Positions 1-11,634 of a stretch of DNA of 64,000 nt are shown here, piece by piece. The first letter of the stretch is position 1. Every line of letters starts with the position of its first letter. The translations under genes were made by a program, and so were the position numbers. The DNA is taken from NCBI GenBank assembly GCA_020284085.1, contig JACEVL010000807.1, forward strand, positions 1,556,001 to 1,620,000, given 5' to 3'. The notes below the pieces were generated by a model. That model did no database searches and was not told the origin of the DNA. It saw only the letters and a list, made by a program, of their open reading frames with translations. Source of the DNA: Aporrectodea caliginosa. Taxonomy: Eukaryota > Annelida > Clitellata > Crassiclitellata > Lumbricidae.

Positions 1-1405
1 GTATTATTTATTTTGACAATAACTCAAATTTCAATTCAGAAATTTACATCCAGTACAAATTTTATGCCTCCCAGAAAACGAATAATTAATTCTAGGCCGA
101 CTGCTGATAAATCTCAAAATAGGCCCACTGATAAGCAGTGTTTTTCAAATTCAAGTTATTCAACTATAACGTGGCCTAGAACTTTGCATTACGCACCCCG
201 TAATGCAAAGTTCTTGGCCACGCATACGATTCTGGTGGAGTAGCCTATAGAATTCAGTCACTAATCGAAATTTGTCTGCATCAGTTAACTTTGTATCAGC
301 AGCTATAGTCCAAAACCATTCTGATGAGTGATGACCAACTTCTGTTACTGTGCTCACTCCTAAATCCTCTGACTGAGCAACTGAAGACTGTTAAGTTTCA
401 CAGTTATTAAATCGTTTTCGTTAACAACAATGGTAACCTTTTCAGTCCCATTTCCACCGTCACATTCGTTATTGGCTTACATTTTGGTAAAGAAATTCAA
501 AAGATCAGTACCTCATTTACTTCATAATTCTTCATTACCTATAGCTATTAAATTGAAGCAATTGGACTGCATAAGGCCAAAATCCACAAGTTTCTTCAGT
601 TTGAAAAAGTTTTAGACATTTCCGGGCCTGCCAGGGGCCCCTGCCATGGACCGGGAAATGGCTTGTGTAAATGACTAAATGTGTTTGTGTAGTGCATGTG
701 TGTGCGTTGCTAAATGTAAAGGTATCTGCTATATGCCAACTTGAGAAAATCTGTTGTCGGAAATTCTATAGCCTTGAGAATGTTGTTGAGTGTAAACTTT
801 TCGTTTGAACAGGCCTATATAAAAAATGACATTGTTAATGCTTCGACTGCCAGTTGATTGCACGATTAATTCATTCTTCCATCTTTATTCATTCATTCAT
901 TCATTCATCCATCCATCTTCATTCATTCATTCATTCATTCATTCGGGACATTTATATATTGCCACTCCAAGATATCTGCCGATTTTAAATCGTTGTCGTA
1001 AGATATAATGTAGGCCTGAAATCTGCATCGAAGCGGAAAAGTTATTATCGTTGCGAAATAACGAGGCCGCATATTTGTCCTGTCACGATGTTTCAAGTTG
1101 CTGTAACCTGTTTGCAAGGTCGTCACAGTAGACGAGCAGAGGCCATGCATACTCAGTGAGGTATAATATATAGTCAGGTTCAGTTTCATGTACAGATCGA
1201 AGGGATATAGGTATGCAGCGGGGGGGAGTTTTACGGGTTCGAACGCTCCCCCGAATTAAGTTGCCGAAAAATTTTCCTATGCAATTACATGCGAAAAAAA
1301 AAACTGAACTTTTCAACCCCCCCCACCCCGAAAACTCTTCCGAAATTTTTTCCTGGCTACGCCCATGTTGACCTTACCTAACGTTACCTGATGTGAGAAG
1401 ACTGT
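1..1405. other. Intergenic sequence, no gene seen
   Basis: No open frame here looks like a protein. The stretch is AT-rich and holds an (ATTC)n microsatellite at about 885-945. An element with long G and C runs occupies about 1195-1375 and is listed separately. Confidence 0.6.
1195..1375. repeat. Repeat with G-run and C-run ends
   Basis: A run of seven G near 1219 and a run of nine C near 1316 bracket a segment ending in CCTGGCTACGCCCATG. Related G/C-run segments that speak of 'ggcgtaaatca' followed by G runs occur at about 5414-5490 and 12082-12190. This looks like an old dispersed element, but termini and target duplications could not be defined. Confidence 0.4.
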
Positions 1406-1660
1406 TTGCGTGGGCGTGGGAAAAACGTTGCGCAGGCGCCGGAGTTCAGCATGCCTGTGTGTGGTCGAGAGCGTTGCATGCTAAGCCACGAGCAGACAGC
1501 AGAGCGGCGCGTTTTCGGCCGTGGCGCACAGGCGAGTAATTATTGGCGTGTGATCAGAGCGTTCGGATTTCCAGAACCCAGAAGGAACGATTGCAGAGGT
1601 CGCCCCAGTGCGTCATCGAGCGATGAGCCACAATTTATATGGCGCCATAATCTCGCCATT
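1406..1660. other. CpG-rich segment, possible promoter or 5' exon
   Basis: This 250-bp block is clearly richer in G+C and CpG than its AT-rich surroundings. It contains in-frame ATGs on the + strand but no recognisable domain. It could be a CpG-island-like promoter or non-coding first exon for the downstream KLF gene, about 6 kb away. That is only a guess from composition. Confidence 0.25.
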
Positions 1661-1774
1661 CACCGTCATAATAACATTACATTTACTCATCTGTTTTGTA
1701 AGCATCGGTCATAGTCATAATATTTTAATTGCTGAAATAATTGAGGGCTATTTACGCGATCAGTCATGGAAAGG

Positions 1775-2622
1775 GGTGCAGAGATAGAGGGAAACATATA
1801 AAGAGATAAAGGCACATATATAGACAGAAGGACAGACAGACTGAGGCACACAGAGAAACAGAGGTACAGACAGAGACTTAGGCACACAGAGACAGAGGCA
1901 CTTACAGATATAGAGGCACAGACAGAGAGACAGAGGCACACACTGAGAGGCAGAGACTGAGGCACACAGAGACAGACAGAGACTGAGGCACACAGAGAGA
2001 CAACAGCCCAGAGAGAGAGACTGAAGCACACACAGAGAAGTAATCGTAGTCATACGCTGTAGGAAATTTCTAAAGCCCTGCTAAGAATCTAAGCATCTGG
2101 CACCAGCCAAATCACGGGCCTTGCGTCAAGTCAGACGGGTTGTCCAGAGATACCATGTTTAGAACAAAGTCCACTTGCTGGGAGAACAGAGAGTGAGGGA
2201 GGTAGATTAACTGATTAACTGTTCAGGGGTTGTGGTTCTTTAATTAATTAATTATTAAATAGCTTCAGTTGTTTTGGATATAAATTGTAATAGCATGCAA
2301 TTGTAATAACAGATTTCTAAAGCGCCTCTTCTAGAGAGACTCACCACTGAGGAGTAGTCGTTTCTTTCCCGAAGTTGAGGTAGTTGGGCGTGTACTGCAG
2401 AATGAATAGGTTAGCCAGAGATTTTATGATACTTTTGGCCATCATCTTAGACATATGTGCCACCAGACAGACAGACAGACAGACACACACACACATATAT
2501 GAGAGAGATCGAGAGAGAGACACACACACAGATACACAGCCAGGAAGACACAGACAAACGCACGCACTTAGACACACAGACACGGGCAGGCAGAGGGAGT
2601 TAGGAGTTAGACAGAGAGGCAC
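1775..2622. repeat. Degenerate GACAGA / CACAGA microsatellites
   Basis: Two blocks (about 1775-2040 and 2461-2610) consist of imperfect GACAGA and CACACAGA units. They generate long leucine/cysteine/serine-rich frames on the - strand that are artefacts of the repeat. Confidence 0.85.
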
Positions 2623-2835
2623 ACAGAGAATTAACTATCTCCATAAGTGCGCACCTAATGTACTCAAATAAAGTAAGTACCTAAGGTAAGTGAATTACGA
2701 CCGGAAACGTATCTGCTGAACACTCTACACACGTTTGCCAATATTTTCATACTAAGTATAATTACATGCATAGGGTTATATATATGTATATACATATACA
2801 TGTATGATATACATGTATATATACATGTATATATA

Positions 2836-3634
2836 CAGGGTGGGCCAGCATAAATGCACCGACTTTGCATGCATATAACTCAGCCAATTTTCATAAGTTA
2901 TTTGTGCTTGATACGTGAAATTAAAGATATTTCACTCTAGTATTAGCCTTGAAAAAGTCGAACTGGTACTATTTCAAATTTTAAGGAAATCTTTGGAACA
3001 GCGCTAGGTACCATATTTTGTTGTTATTAGTGACGAAATATGGCGCCGTTGACAGACGATGATCAAGTTTTGATCTGAATTTTGCTAACTGATAAGGGAT
3101 TTGATGCGTTTCAAATTATTAAAGAGTTTCCTAACAGAGGATAAAATAAAAATACGTTGAATCGTCTGATACAGAAAATTGATGAAACAGGAACTTCGCG
3201 TCGTAAACCACGCGAATCGGTACGCACTGCGCGCACACCCGCTAACATTGCTCGTGTGTCCCTGGTGCAGCACATGGTAGACATATTGAATATTCATTTG
3301 ACTAGAAAGGATTGCAACAGAGTTGAACAGACTATCTCCTAATTAATAATTAATTTGCTGTGCTGCACAAATTTCTGGCTATATGGTTTATTTTTTGTGT
3401 GCAGTTACTGTAAAAATTGTCATGAATTATTTTATTAGCTATTTACTGCAAAAAGGATGATTGTTGTTATGTCACGATCTACATCATGTAGGGTAAAGCT
3501 ACAATAACAAATGTGCTTGAATTTTAATACTAGAATGAAATATCTTTAATTTCACGCATTAAGTATAAATAATGTACAAAATTTGGCTGAGTTATATGCA
3601 TCCAAAGTCGGTGCATTTATGCTGGCCCACCCTG
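2836..3634 (+). mobile_element. Tc1/mariner-like fossil, internally deleted
   Basis: The element starts with CAGGGTGGGCC and ends with GGCCCACCCTG. The terminal inverted repeats run well over 50 bp; both ends contain matching 'gcatttatgctggccc' and 'gctgagttatatgcat' blocks. It is flanked by TA on each side (2834-2835 and 3635-3636), the classic Tc1/mariner target duplication. Inside, from the ATG at 3040, a broken frame encodes a helix-turn-helix-like start (MAPLTDDDQVLI, then stops), and a later stretch near 3160-3260 ends in a basic arginine-rich linker. The catalytic DDE/D domain is missing. It is therefore a non-autonomous remnant of about 800 bp. Confidence 0.85.
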
Positions 3635-3636
3635 TA

Positions 3637-3858
<222 letters not shown>

Positions 3859-4440
3859 AGCATGCACTTAACTATTACGTATTACTTTGTCAAGTTTTTT
3901 TAGGTATCTATAGAAACTTAACATGGCGCCTTGTCGTACTTGCGAAAGTGCTGCATGTACAGGTTTTTCGATATCTATCATGTCTTATGTCAGTGCTTTC
4001 CAAAAGGCCAATTTTTAGGCCAAATGACCTTCTGAAAATTCACTGTTTCAATCTATCAAAAAAAATCCTGTCCTAAGCGCAGTCCTAAGCTACTAGTCAC
4101 TATAATTTTTATACACATCATTATGTGGTTCGACTTCAACGACTTATCGTCTACGCCGCAGGGGACATCATGAGCTTGAATGGAGCGCGTACTTGAGGTC
4201 GCAGAGCTGTTGTTTGATTGACACATGCAGACCCCGATGTAATCGCGCTGATCACGTGAGGCAGTTCGGAGTATGCAATGAGTTAGCGAAATTCGAGGTG
4301 TGGAAATTCCCGTCGGCAATCAAACTGTCACAGGGTACACCGCCGAAGAGTAGCCGATATTCTGGCCACCTGCCATCCACTCATAATTATGCCGAGGCCA
4401 AGAAAATTATTTCGCTAACAGGTGATGTATGTGTATGGAA

Positions 4441-4590
4441 CGCGGTAGCCGGTTTGTTAGAGCACTTGTCTTGTAACGCGGAGAGTAAGTAAGCCATTTA
4501 TTGACAGAGCATCAAATACCATAAGATCACAGTAATCAGTACAAATTCAAGAAAATTATTATACGAGTATACGAGTTCGAACCTCTTATT
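4441..4590 (+). repeat. tRNA-like SINE, apparently interrupted
   Basis: An A-box-like segment (GCCGGTTTGTTAGAGCAC, about 4448-4465) and a B-box-like GAGTTCGAACCTC (about 4573-4585) are separated by about 110 bp, more than a tRNA head allows. The intervening 'agtaagtaagccatttattg' resembles the start of another dispersed repeat in this window (31047, 35524, 38915, 42113). One repeat may have inserted into the other. Confidence 0.3.
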
Positions 4591-4604
4591 TGAAGCGGTT
4601 ACAG

Positions 4605-4633
4605 TAATAATGATGATAATGATAATGATACTG

Positions 4634-4716
<83 letters not shown>

Positions 4717-4862
4717 TATAATGATACTGATAATAATAATTATAATTATAATAATATTATATGCAATATTTCATATAGGCTACTTGTGGTACAATATAAC
4801 TATGAGTAAAATAAATTATCGGAATGAATGAATGAATGAATGAATGAATGAATGAATGAATA
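4605..4862. repeat. (AAT)n and (GAAT)n microsatellites
   Basis: About 140 bp of AAT units are followed, after a short unique spacer, by a GAAT tract. The poly-isoleucine frame across it is an artefact. Confidence 0.95.
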
Positions 4863-5625
4863 AGTAGGTCTGTATAATGATAATATGCAGCACTGTTTAA
4901 TTATTATGTGCACAACTAATTATGCAAAGTTCATATCCGTTTGAGGGGCCTTTGTGGAATTGATGAGAGCGTTGTAATTATTCGGCATTGCAGATAATTA
5001 GCTTCATATCATAATTTACGAATAATTAGAGATCCGTCACCACTTTGCAACTTCCACTGCGGCCTTTTCTGATGATGCGGTTGACTTATCAATTGATAAC
5101 ACAGCTGCTGCTGCTACTGATGCTGATGGGTGGTGGGCTGGTGGTGGTGTTGATGGGGTTACTATGACCGGCCTTGACCTTTTAAGCGGATGCGGGCATG
5201 ACTAAGGTTGAGTTCATCGCCACGTGCAAAGGTCGGTCACGTAGCAACATCACGTGAGCATGCATACCGTTACATTCTTATGTCAATACACGGCGTGTAC
5301 ATGGAGGGCAATGGCGTCTACCAATGGGGGGTTTGTGGGAACGATCTCCCACGGTTGCCAGAAGTGGGTTTTTAACGTTTTGAACATAAGCTGGGGGCCT
5401 GGGGCATTCTGATGGGTGGCGTAAATCATGGGGGACACAGAGGGACTGTGCATAACCCCCAAGTTTTGACTTAGACCTACCCCCCACCCCCCACAAAAAA
5501 TGCACGAAAACGACAAATAACGTCCAAATACCAACTTAATCATACATTTAAAATCCAGTTTTTGGTCCTTATTCTGATTGTGTGCAGTAGGAGCTTACCT
5601 AAAAAATCCTATACAAAGATTTTAA

Positions 5626-5777
5626 ACAATGAGATGATGAGCTCGTATGCATCTTTTTTAACAATGAGAGCGTGCACATTGCACAACGTCCGCAATGTAT
5701 AGCCTACAATGAGATGATGAGCTCGTATGCATCTTTTTTAACAATGAGAGCGTGCACATTGCACAACGTCCGCAATG
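5626..5777. repeat. Tandem 72-bp direct duplication
   Basis: A block beginning 'acaatgagatgatgagctcg' and ending 'aacgtccgcaatg' occurs twice, at about 5626-5697 and 5706-5777. It appears identical over its length, with an 8-bp spacer, so the duplication is recent. Confidence 0.9.
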
Positions 5778-6604
5778 ACTCATTTCAATGTCATTTCTCA
5801 ACATTGATGAGAATTGCAGCATTTGCGTTTAACCTAAGCAAAAGTCACTATCTAGGTCATACAATACATACAATATATATATATATATTCATTCATTTAT
5901 TTATTCATTATATATATATATATATATAAAATATACAAGTGCTTATGCATCTATTACGTTCCGCATTAAGAGTTGTCTTACTGTATAAAAGCTGCGTGTA
6001 TGCTTAACTATGACGAACGCCCACGCATCTGCATATTTACTTAGTGCGACAAGGCTTTCTTGGAAGCGACGGTCTTGTTAAGAGCTCAGCTCTCGACTTC
6101 GATGAATGAATTACTACGCTGTCAAAGGGATAAGCGGATGTCCGTGTACTGGTGCACTACTTGCTAAGCAGAAGCTATGGGAAGCCGAACGTTTCATAAC
6201 AGCGTTGTTACTGCTCGTTTTGAAATCTAGAGCATCGGCCTTTGGTAATTGGGAATCGGTTCTAAAAATATCGATTACTAGACTTTGTTTGTCTTGTTTG
6301 TCATTGCCATGCATAGTTTTGGTCATCGTGCATATTTCCCACTGCGTGCTCGTCCAATTAGAAAGACCTATTGTGCCTTTCGTACATAATTATGAGCTGA
6401 TAAAAAATGATATATAATATATGAATACTCAGTTATATGATATATAATATATAAATACTCAAGCTTAACTTTCGCAAACTATCTTTTGTTGAAATCTTAC
6501 GATTTGTGGCTTTAATCGCCTGGAAATAATGCTTATGAACTTTGGCTATCGGCCTAAGGACCGTTTCGCTTGCTTCTGAATAATTCGTTAAAATCAGTTA
6601 ATTG

Positions 6605-6617
6605 ATGAGAGAGAGAC

Positions 6618-6654
<37 letters not shown>

Positions 6655-6835
6655 AGCAGAGGCAGAGGCAAGACAGAGATAGACACAGAGACACAGAAAG
6701 AGAGAGAAACAGAGTGACACAGAGAGACAGAGACACAAAGAGACAGAGACAGACAGAAAAACAAACGAAGAGACAGAGATAAAAGTACACACACACGTAC
6801 ACTCAGACAAACACGAACACACTCACAACACATAT
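6605..6835. repeat. GACAGA / CACAGA microsatellite
   Basis: A degenerate purine-rich repeat of GACAGA and GAGACA units ends in an ACAC tract. The - strand cysteine/serine/leucine frames here are repeat translations. Confidence 0.9.
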
Positions 6836-7451
6836 GACCTGTACCTGGATCACGACTGTATCTTTTGTGTGGCGAGAATTGACCAACGCTTTGAAAAAGA
6901 CTGAAAGCGGTGACAGCCCTTGGCCATAAACAACCTAAATTTTATGACTAAATGAACATCTTGAATTTATGAATTATACGAACAAGGCCTACGTAAATGC
7001 TTCTGCATGCCATGCCTTCTGCTATAGGCTATTGGATTCTGTAGCTCATTTGTTTGACAAGGCAAAGGGACATCATTATTTTACCACGGTTGACTGCATG
7101 GTTGGGATGTTCTGTAAAGTGTGAAATGTTGATGACTTTGTGACCTTCGCTCACTAAAGACATATAAAATTCTATGTATATATATATATATATATAATGG
7201 CTGTGTATTATATATATGTCTGTATGTAATATGACTGTATGTATGTATATGGCCATTTATATAGCGCCTTACAAGAAACTCACGAAGGCGCTAAACGTGA
7301 CTACCCATGCAACAGATCTAAATAGATGTATATACATATATATAATGGCTGTGCATACTATATAAACATATATAATCAATTACATCCAGCAGCGGTAGAT
7401 GTCATGCAACTGCCGACAATGAACATGCTCCTTTTCTTTTCGTGCCTATAG

Positions 7452-10294
7452 CATCCAGACGGTATCGCTTCTCGACGTCATCCTAATCAACCTCTGAAGC
7501 TGCTGCAGCATGCTCGAAGAAGAACAAAGGACCAGAGCGATCTGTATCGACGGCACAGTGCCGCAACTATCTCAGACTTCTTCGACGGGCCTCTTCGAGA
7601 ACCTTCACTCAACGGCCTGGACCCGACCGCCTGTGGTCTCACAGCTTCGAAGGTGATCACAGACAGTGGTATTAGTTCACTGAAACTTTTTGGCGATAGC
7701 AGCAAAGAAGACGCTCGTAGAGAAAGTGCCAGTGTCATAGAGGAGATCCTCAAAGACTTCAGCCAAGATGGAGCGACTGACAGCGATCTAGACGCACAGA
7801 AGCAGAACAAAGAAGCGACTTCGTTGATTGGCGCAAAGAAAGATGGTGAAATTGGCAGTGGTGGCAGTACCCGCTGGATGGGGAGCTCGCTGGTGAATGG
7901 TAAGATCCAGGTCGGGTTGGAAGAGGACAACGTTGATGGAATGGATTTCTACGAGACCTGGAATGGAAATGGGAAGCAGACGCGTCATGGAAGGATGGAT
8001 CCGTGCCTGGAAATGGATGAAGTTCTCGGTAAAAGATCGTCCAAACGTCACCACAATATTCTTGAAGGTGAAGATGTAGAACCGGCCAAGAAAATGCTCG
8101 TCGATATTTCTTTGGACGAGGCTTCAAGTGACTGTGGAAATAACGCCAAGGAAACAAGAGCTGTTCCTAGTGCCGGTGCTTTTGGGATGCCACAATGGAG
8201 GCAAGTGGAGTCTCAAACCGAAGTCAAATCCGAACCTGCGAAGGAGGAATCATTTGCTGCTTCTGCCAGGCAATTAGGCCTACTACGCGATTACAGAAGA
8301 AACTTCGCAAGAAATGTAAATCTGGTCAACGTTGACGAGCTTGAAATTGCGAGGCTGAAGGAAGGTCTAATGAAGAGCTCTGAATTGGCTGCTCTTCGAA
8401 CATCGAAAGGTAGAAGTGGCGCTGGATCGCATTCGAAGTCGTTGCAAAGTCCGGGAAACGAGATGATTGGGAATTCAAGGACGGTGTTTGGAGGTTTCCC
8501 ACTTCAGGCGACACTGGACAGCAGAAGCTTCACTAGAACAGGAACCGCAGAGGCGAGGGAAACCTACCGACATTTCCCTCTGGATGCAGTCAACAGCGAG
8601 AAGCGGCAGACCTACAGACATAGCTCGCCTCCATCTCTTCCAGCGACTGACCTCTCCTCCGCGAGGTCATCCCTCCACAGCCTCGCGGCTTCTCCAGCAT
8701 TCCATGTCGACGATGTCTATCCGGAAAACCTGTCTCTTCAAAGGTCTCGAAATGCATCAACACTGTCCATCCCTGAACTTCTTCAAGAGAATTCATCTTC
8801 CTGTAAAGACCTGTCTCAGCTAAACTACTTGCTAACCTCTAAACTTTCTTTCGTAAGTCCTCCAATTCAGACAGCTACCCCATCTTCTAATTTCTTCACC
8901 TCTGAAAGTCCACCCATGAGGCCATTCACCTCTTCATCATCTCTAACTCTTAAGCCATCAACGGTTGGATCATCCCTTTATAACAACTTTTCTTCTGTCA
9001 GCACCATGCCTAATCAGCCGCCATTACTTTCTCATCCATATCCAGACTTCGAACCCAACAAGCTCTCACCATCCTTTGTCTCCATCTTTCCAACTGGTGA
9101 CCACCAACAGCGGGAAAAGCACCTCCAAGCACTACCACCATCAGCTCATCAACCACCTTCATACGAAGGCCGCTTCGTTGTCTCGGAGGATGAATCATCC
9201 TCATCCTCGGTCTATTCGGAGCCAAGTGGAGATGCTCTGCATTCCAGCTTCAGCAACCAGCAGCTGCCAGCCCTGACCCCACTGACTCCAGTCACAAGAA
9301 AGCCCCGAGTGACCCACCCAGGGTGTACGACGATCAAATACAACAGGAAGAGCAATCCGGATCTAGAGAAGAGAAGGACTTACTTCTGCGATCACCCAGG
9401 TCAGTTCACTATCCTATAAAGGCCCTTGTGAGATTCTGAAAATGCACTTCATAAATAGCCAGACACACAGACACACATACACACAAATGTATACATACAT
9501 ATACGCATGCTTGCATAAATATTCTACTATATAATTACTATAATTTATCATCTACTACTATGACGATATTACTATATTTTGAGTGCATACTGGCACTGTT
9601 ACTGGTACTTGCACTACTATATGTATTAGTGCTGACATTGTTACTATTAGTAGCAAGCATACTAAAACTGTCGTCATAGTGTTGGTGCTCTTATAATTAT
9701 ATGACAAATCTGGAACCAGTACTTGTTCTAGTAATAAGAGTGGTACTATAGTATTCGGCAGTATACATAGTATATACAAAAAGAGCTATCTTACTATTAG
9801 TATGTATAATTGCTGTAGTAAGTACATGTATATTACATTAATAAGTTTAATAAACTAATAGATTAACTAATTAATGAGAATATTTGCAATAGTAAGTTTA
9901 TTGCTACCAGTGATATGGCGATAGCAACTAGAATGGGCATTGTTATGTATATGCAAACTTGCCGATGCACACTTGACAGTGCATTGCCCAATGCTTCCGG
10001 ATGAGTATACAGTAATAATTGTTTTTTTTCTGAATGCAGGTTGCATGAAGGCATATACAAAGAGTTCACACCTGAAGGCTCATCAAAGGATTCACACAGG
10101 TAAGATGCCATGGCAACAGTAACAATAGAACTGTAAACGTAAACAATGGGGAAACAATTGAGAATGGGTCAATATAGGTGTGAACCTGTTGTGTTTGATT
10201 ATGTGATGCTGCTATGTCCGCTGCTGCTGCTGCTGATGATGATGGTGATGATGATGGTGGTGGTGGCGATGATGATGATGATGATGATGATGAC

Positions 10295-10325
<31 letters not shown>

Positions 10326-10416
10326 TTGATGTTGTTGCTGTTGCTGTTGTTGGTTGTTGCTGATGACGATGGTGATGGTGGTGATGGTGATGATGACGGT
10401 GGTGGTGATGACGATA

Positions 10417-10488
<72 letters not shown>

Positions 10489-10852
10489 TTGATGTTGTTG
10501 CTGTTGTTGGTTGTTGCTGATGACGATGGTGATGGTGATCGTGGTGATGATGATGGTGGTGGTGATGACGATAATGTTGATGATGACGATGATGATGATT
10601 TTGTTGATGTTTGTTGATCCATTGCTCTTATGTTCTTTTAATTACATTGCAGGTGATAAGCCGTACCACTGTACGTACACTCAGTGTCGTTGGAGCTTCG
10701 CCCGATCCGATGAGCTGACTCGGCATCTGAGAAAACACACGGGAGACAAGCCCTTCCAGTGCGCCCACTGCGACCGCACCTTCGCCCGCTCAGACCACCT
10801 CGCCCTACACGCCAAGAGACACCAGCAGATGCAGCAGACCACAACCACATAA
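7452..10852 (+). CDS. KLF5-like: KLF5-like zinc-finger transcription factor (5' partial)
   Basis: This gene encodes a Kruppel-like DNA-binding transcription factor of the GC/CACCC-box family, acting in the nucleus. Three coding exons are supported: 7452-9399, 10040-10099 and 10653-10852 (stop TAA). All junctions are GT-AG and the phases agree. They give 735 residues. A polypyrimidine tract and TAG at 7449-7451 mark an acceptor in phase 0 with an in-frame stop just upstream, so at least one 5' exon with the start codon is missing. The large first exon is serine/proline-rich and ends with [12 protein letters not shown] before the fingers, closely matching the KLF5 pre-finger segment. A PPSY motif lies upstream (about 9160), where KLF5 has a PPxY degron. 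Three C2H2 fingers follow: one split between exons at FCDHPG/CMKAY, one ending in ARSDELTRH, one ending in [12 protein letters not shown] family membership is firm; the KLF5 subtype is inferred from the pre-finger motif. Confidence 0.9.
10219..10612. repeat. (GAT)n microsatellite in the last KLF intron
   Basis: GAT units interspersed with GTTGTTGCT fill most of the 553-bp intron between the second and third visible KLF exons. Two blocks share the same GAT-to-GTTGCT order, suggesting internal duplication. Asp- and Met-rich frames here are not genes. Confidence 0.9.
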
Positions 10853-10879
10853 CACTAACACCGACCGCATTATATTCAC

Positions 10880-11058
10880 CATTTGTCAATCATCGTCATC
10901 ATCATCATCATCTTCTTATTCTTCTTCTTTGCCTTCTTCTTCTTCATCTTCTTTGCCTTCTTCATCTTTATTTGCATTTTCGTCGTCATCATCATCGTCG
11001 TCGTCGTCATTATCATCATCATCATCACTTCTTCTTTTTCTGTTCTTCATTTGTTTTG

Positions 11059-11142
<84 letters not shown>

Positions 11143-11160
11143 ACATCAACAACAACATCT
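10880..11160. repeat. (ATC)n / (TTC)n microsatellite in the KLF 3' UTR
   Basis: A TTC-rich block followed by a pure ATC tract (about 11058-11145) begins just after the KLF stop codon and probably lies in its 3' UTR. The poly-His and poly-Ser frames are artefacts. Confidence 0.9.
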
Positions 11161-11628
11161 TTAACCCGGTTAATTCTGCACAGCTAATATTCCTTCACAT
11201 GACAGACTAAAGGAACAAATTTTTATATGTTGATAAGTTGTTTTATTGATATATTTTGTTTTTCGTCGAGAGATTGTTTACATTTTAGGCAAAGTTATTT
11301 CTAGTACTTTATTATATATCCCAGTATTAACCTTTATTTTTATCCGATGCTAAAAGGGTTTGACGTATACATCTCCATGTTGTTATTTTATGCAAAGTCT
11401 CATATCGAACCATTAAGTCTTTAATTATTGATTATGTGTCTGTGACATAAAATATATAAATATTGATGATGTGCTTGTGACGTAATTTGTCTGAAAACAC
11501 GGAACTCTTTGTTGTAAAGTGCCAATTATACGTGAAGTCAAATGCCATTAACTAACAGACGTATTTTTTCAGAACATTTTTCAATACATTTTTCACAGTT
11601 TTAGTTAGGTTATCCATACTCGAGGCTG

Positions 11629-11634
11629 AATAAA
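11629..11634 (+). promoter_or_regulatory. Candidate polyadenylation signal for the KLF gene
   Basis: An AATAAA hexamer lies about 780 nt after the KLF stop codon, in AT-rich sequence. Its use is inferred. Confidence 0.4.

Noticed and set aside
1687..2053. Cys/Leu/Ser-rich - strand frames
   Set aside because: They are translations of GACAGA microsatellite, as are those at 2341-2622 and 6554-6833.
4193..4492. Candidate KLF first exon ending at the 4484 donor
   Set aside because: The frame that would splice in phase 0 has a stop at 4458-4460 and no ATG after it; the long open frame starts at a TTG and is in another phase.
9540..9780. Possible satellite of TACTA-like words
   Set aside because: No fixed period; ordinary low-complexity intron sequence.
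10146..10622. Asp-, Met- and Ile-rich frames
   Set aside because: (GAT)n in a KLF intron; the splice sites on both sides fit the zinc-finger phase.
10883..11210. Poly-His / poly-Ser frames
   Set aside because: (ATC)n repeat after the KLF stop codon.
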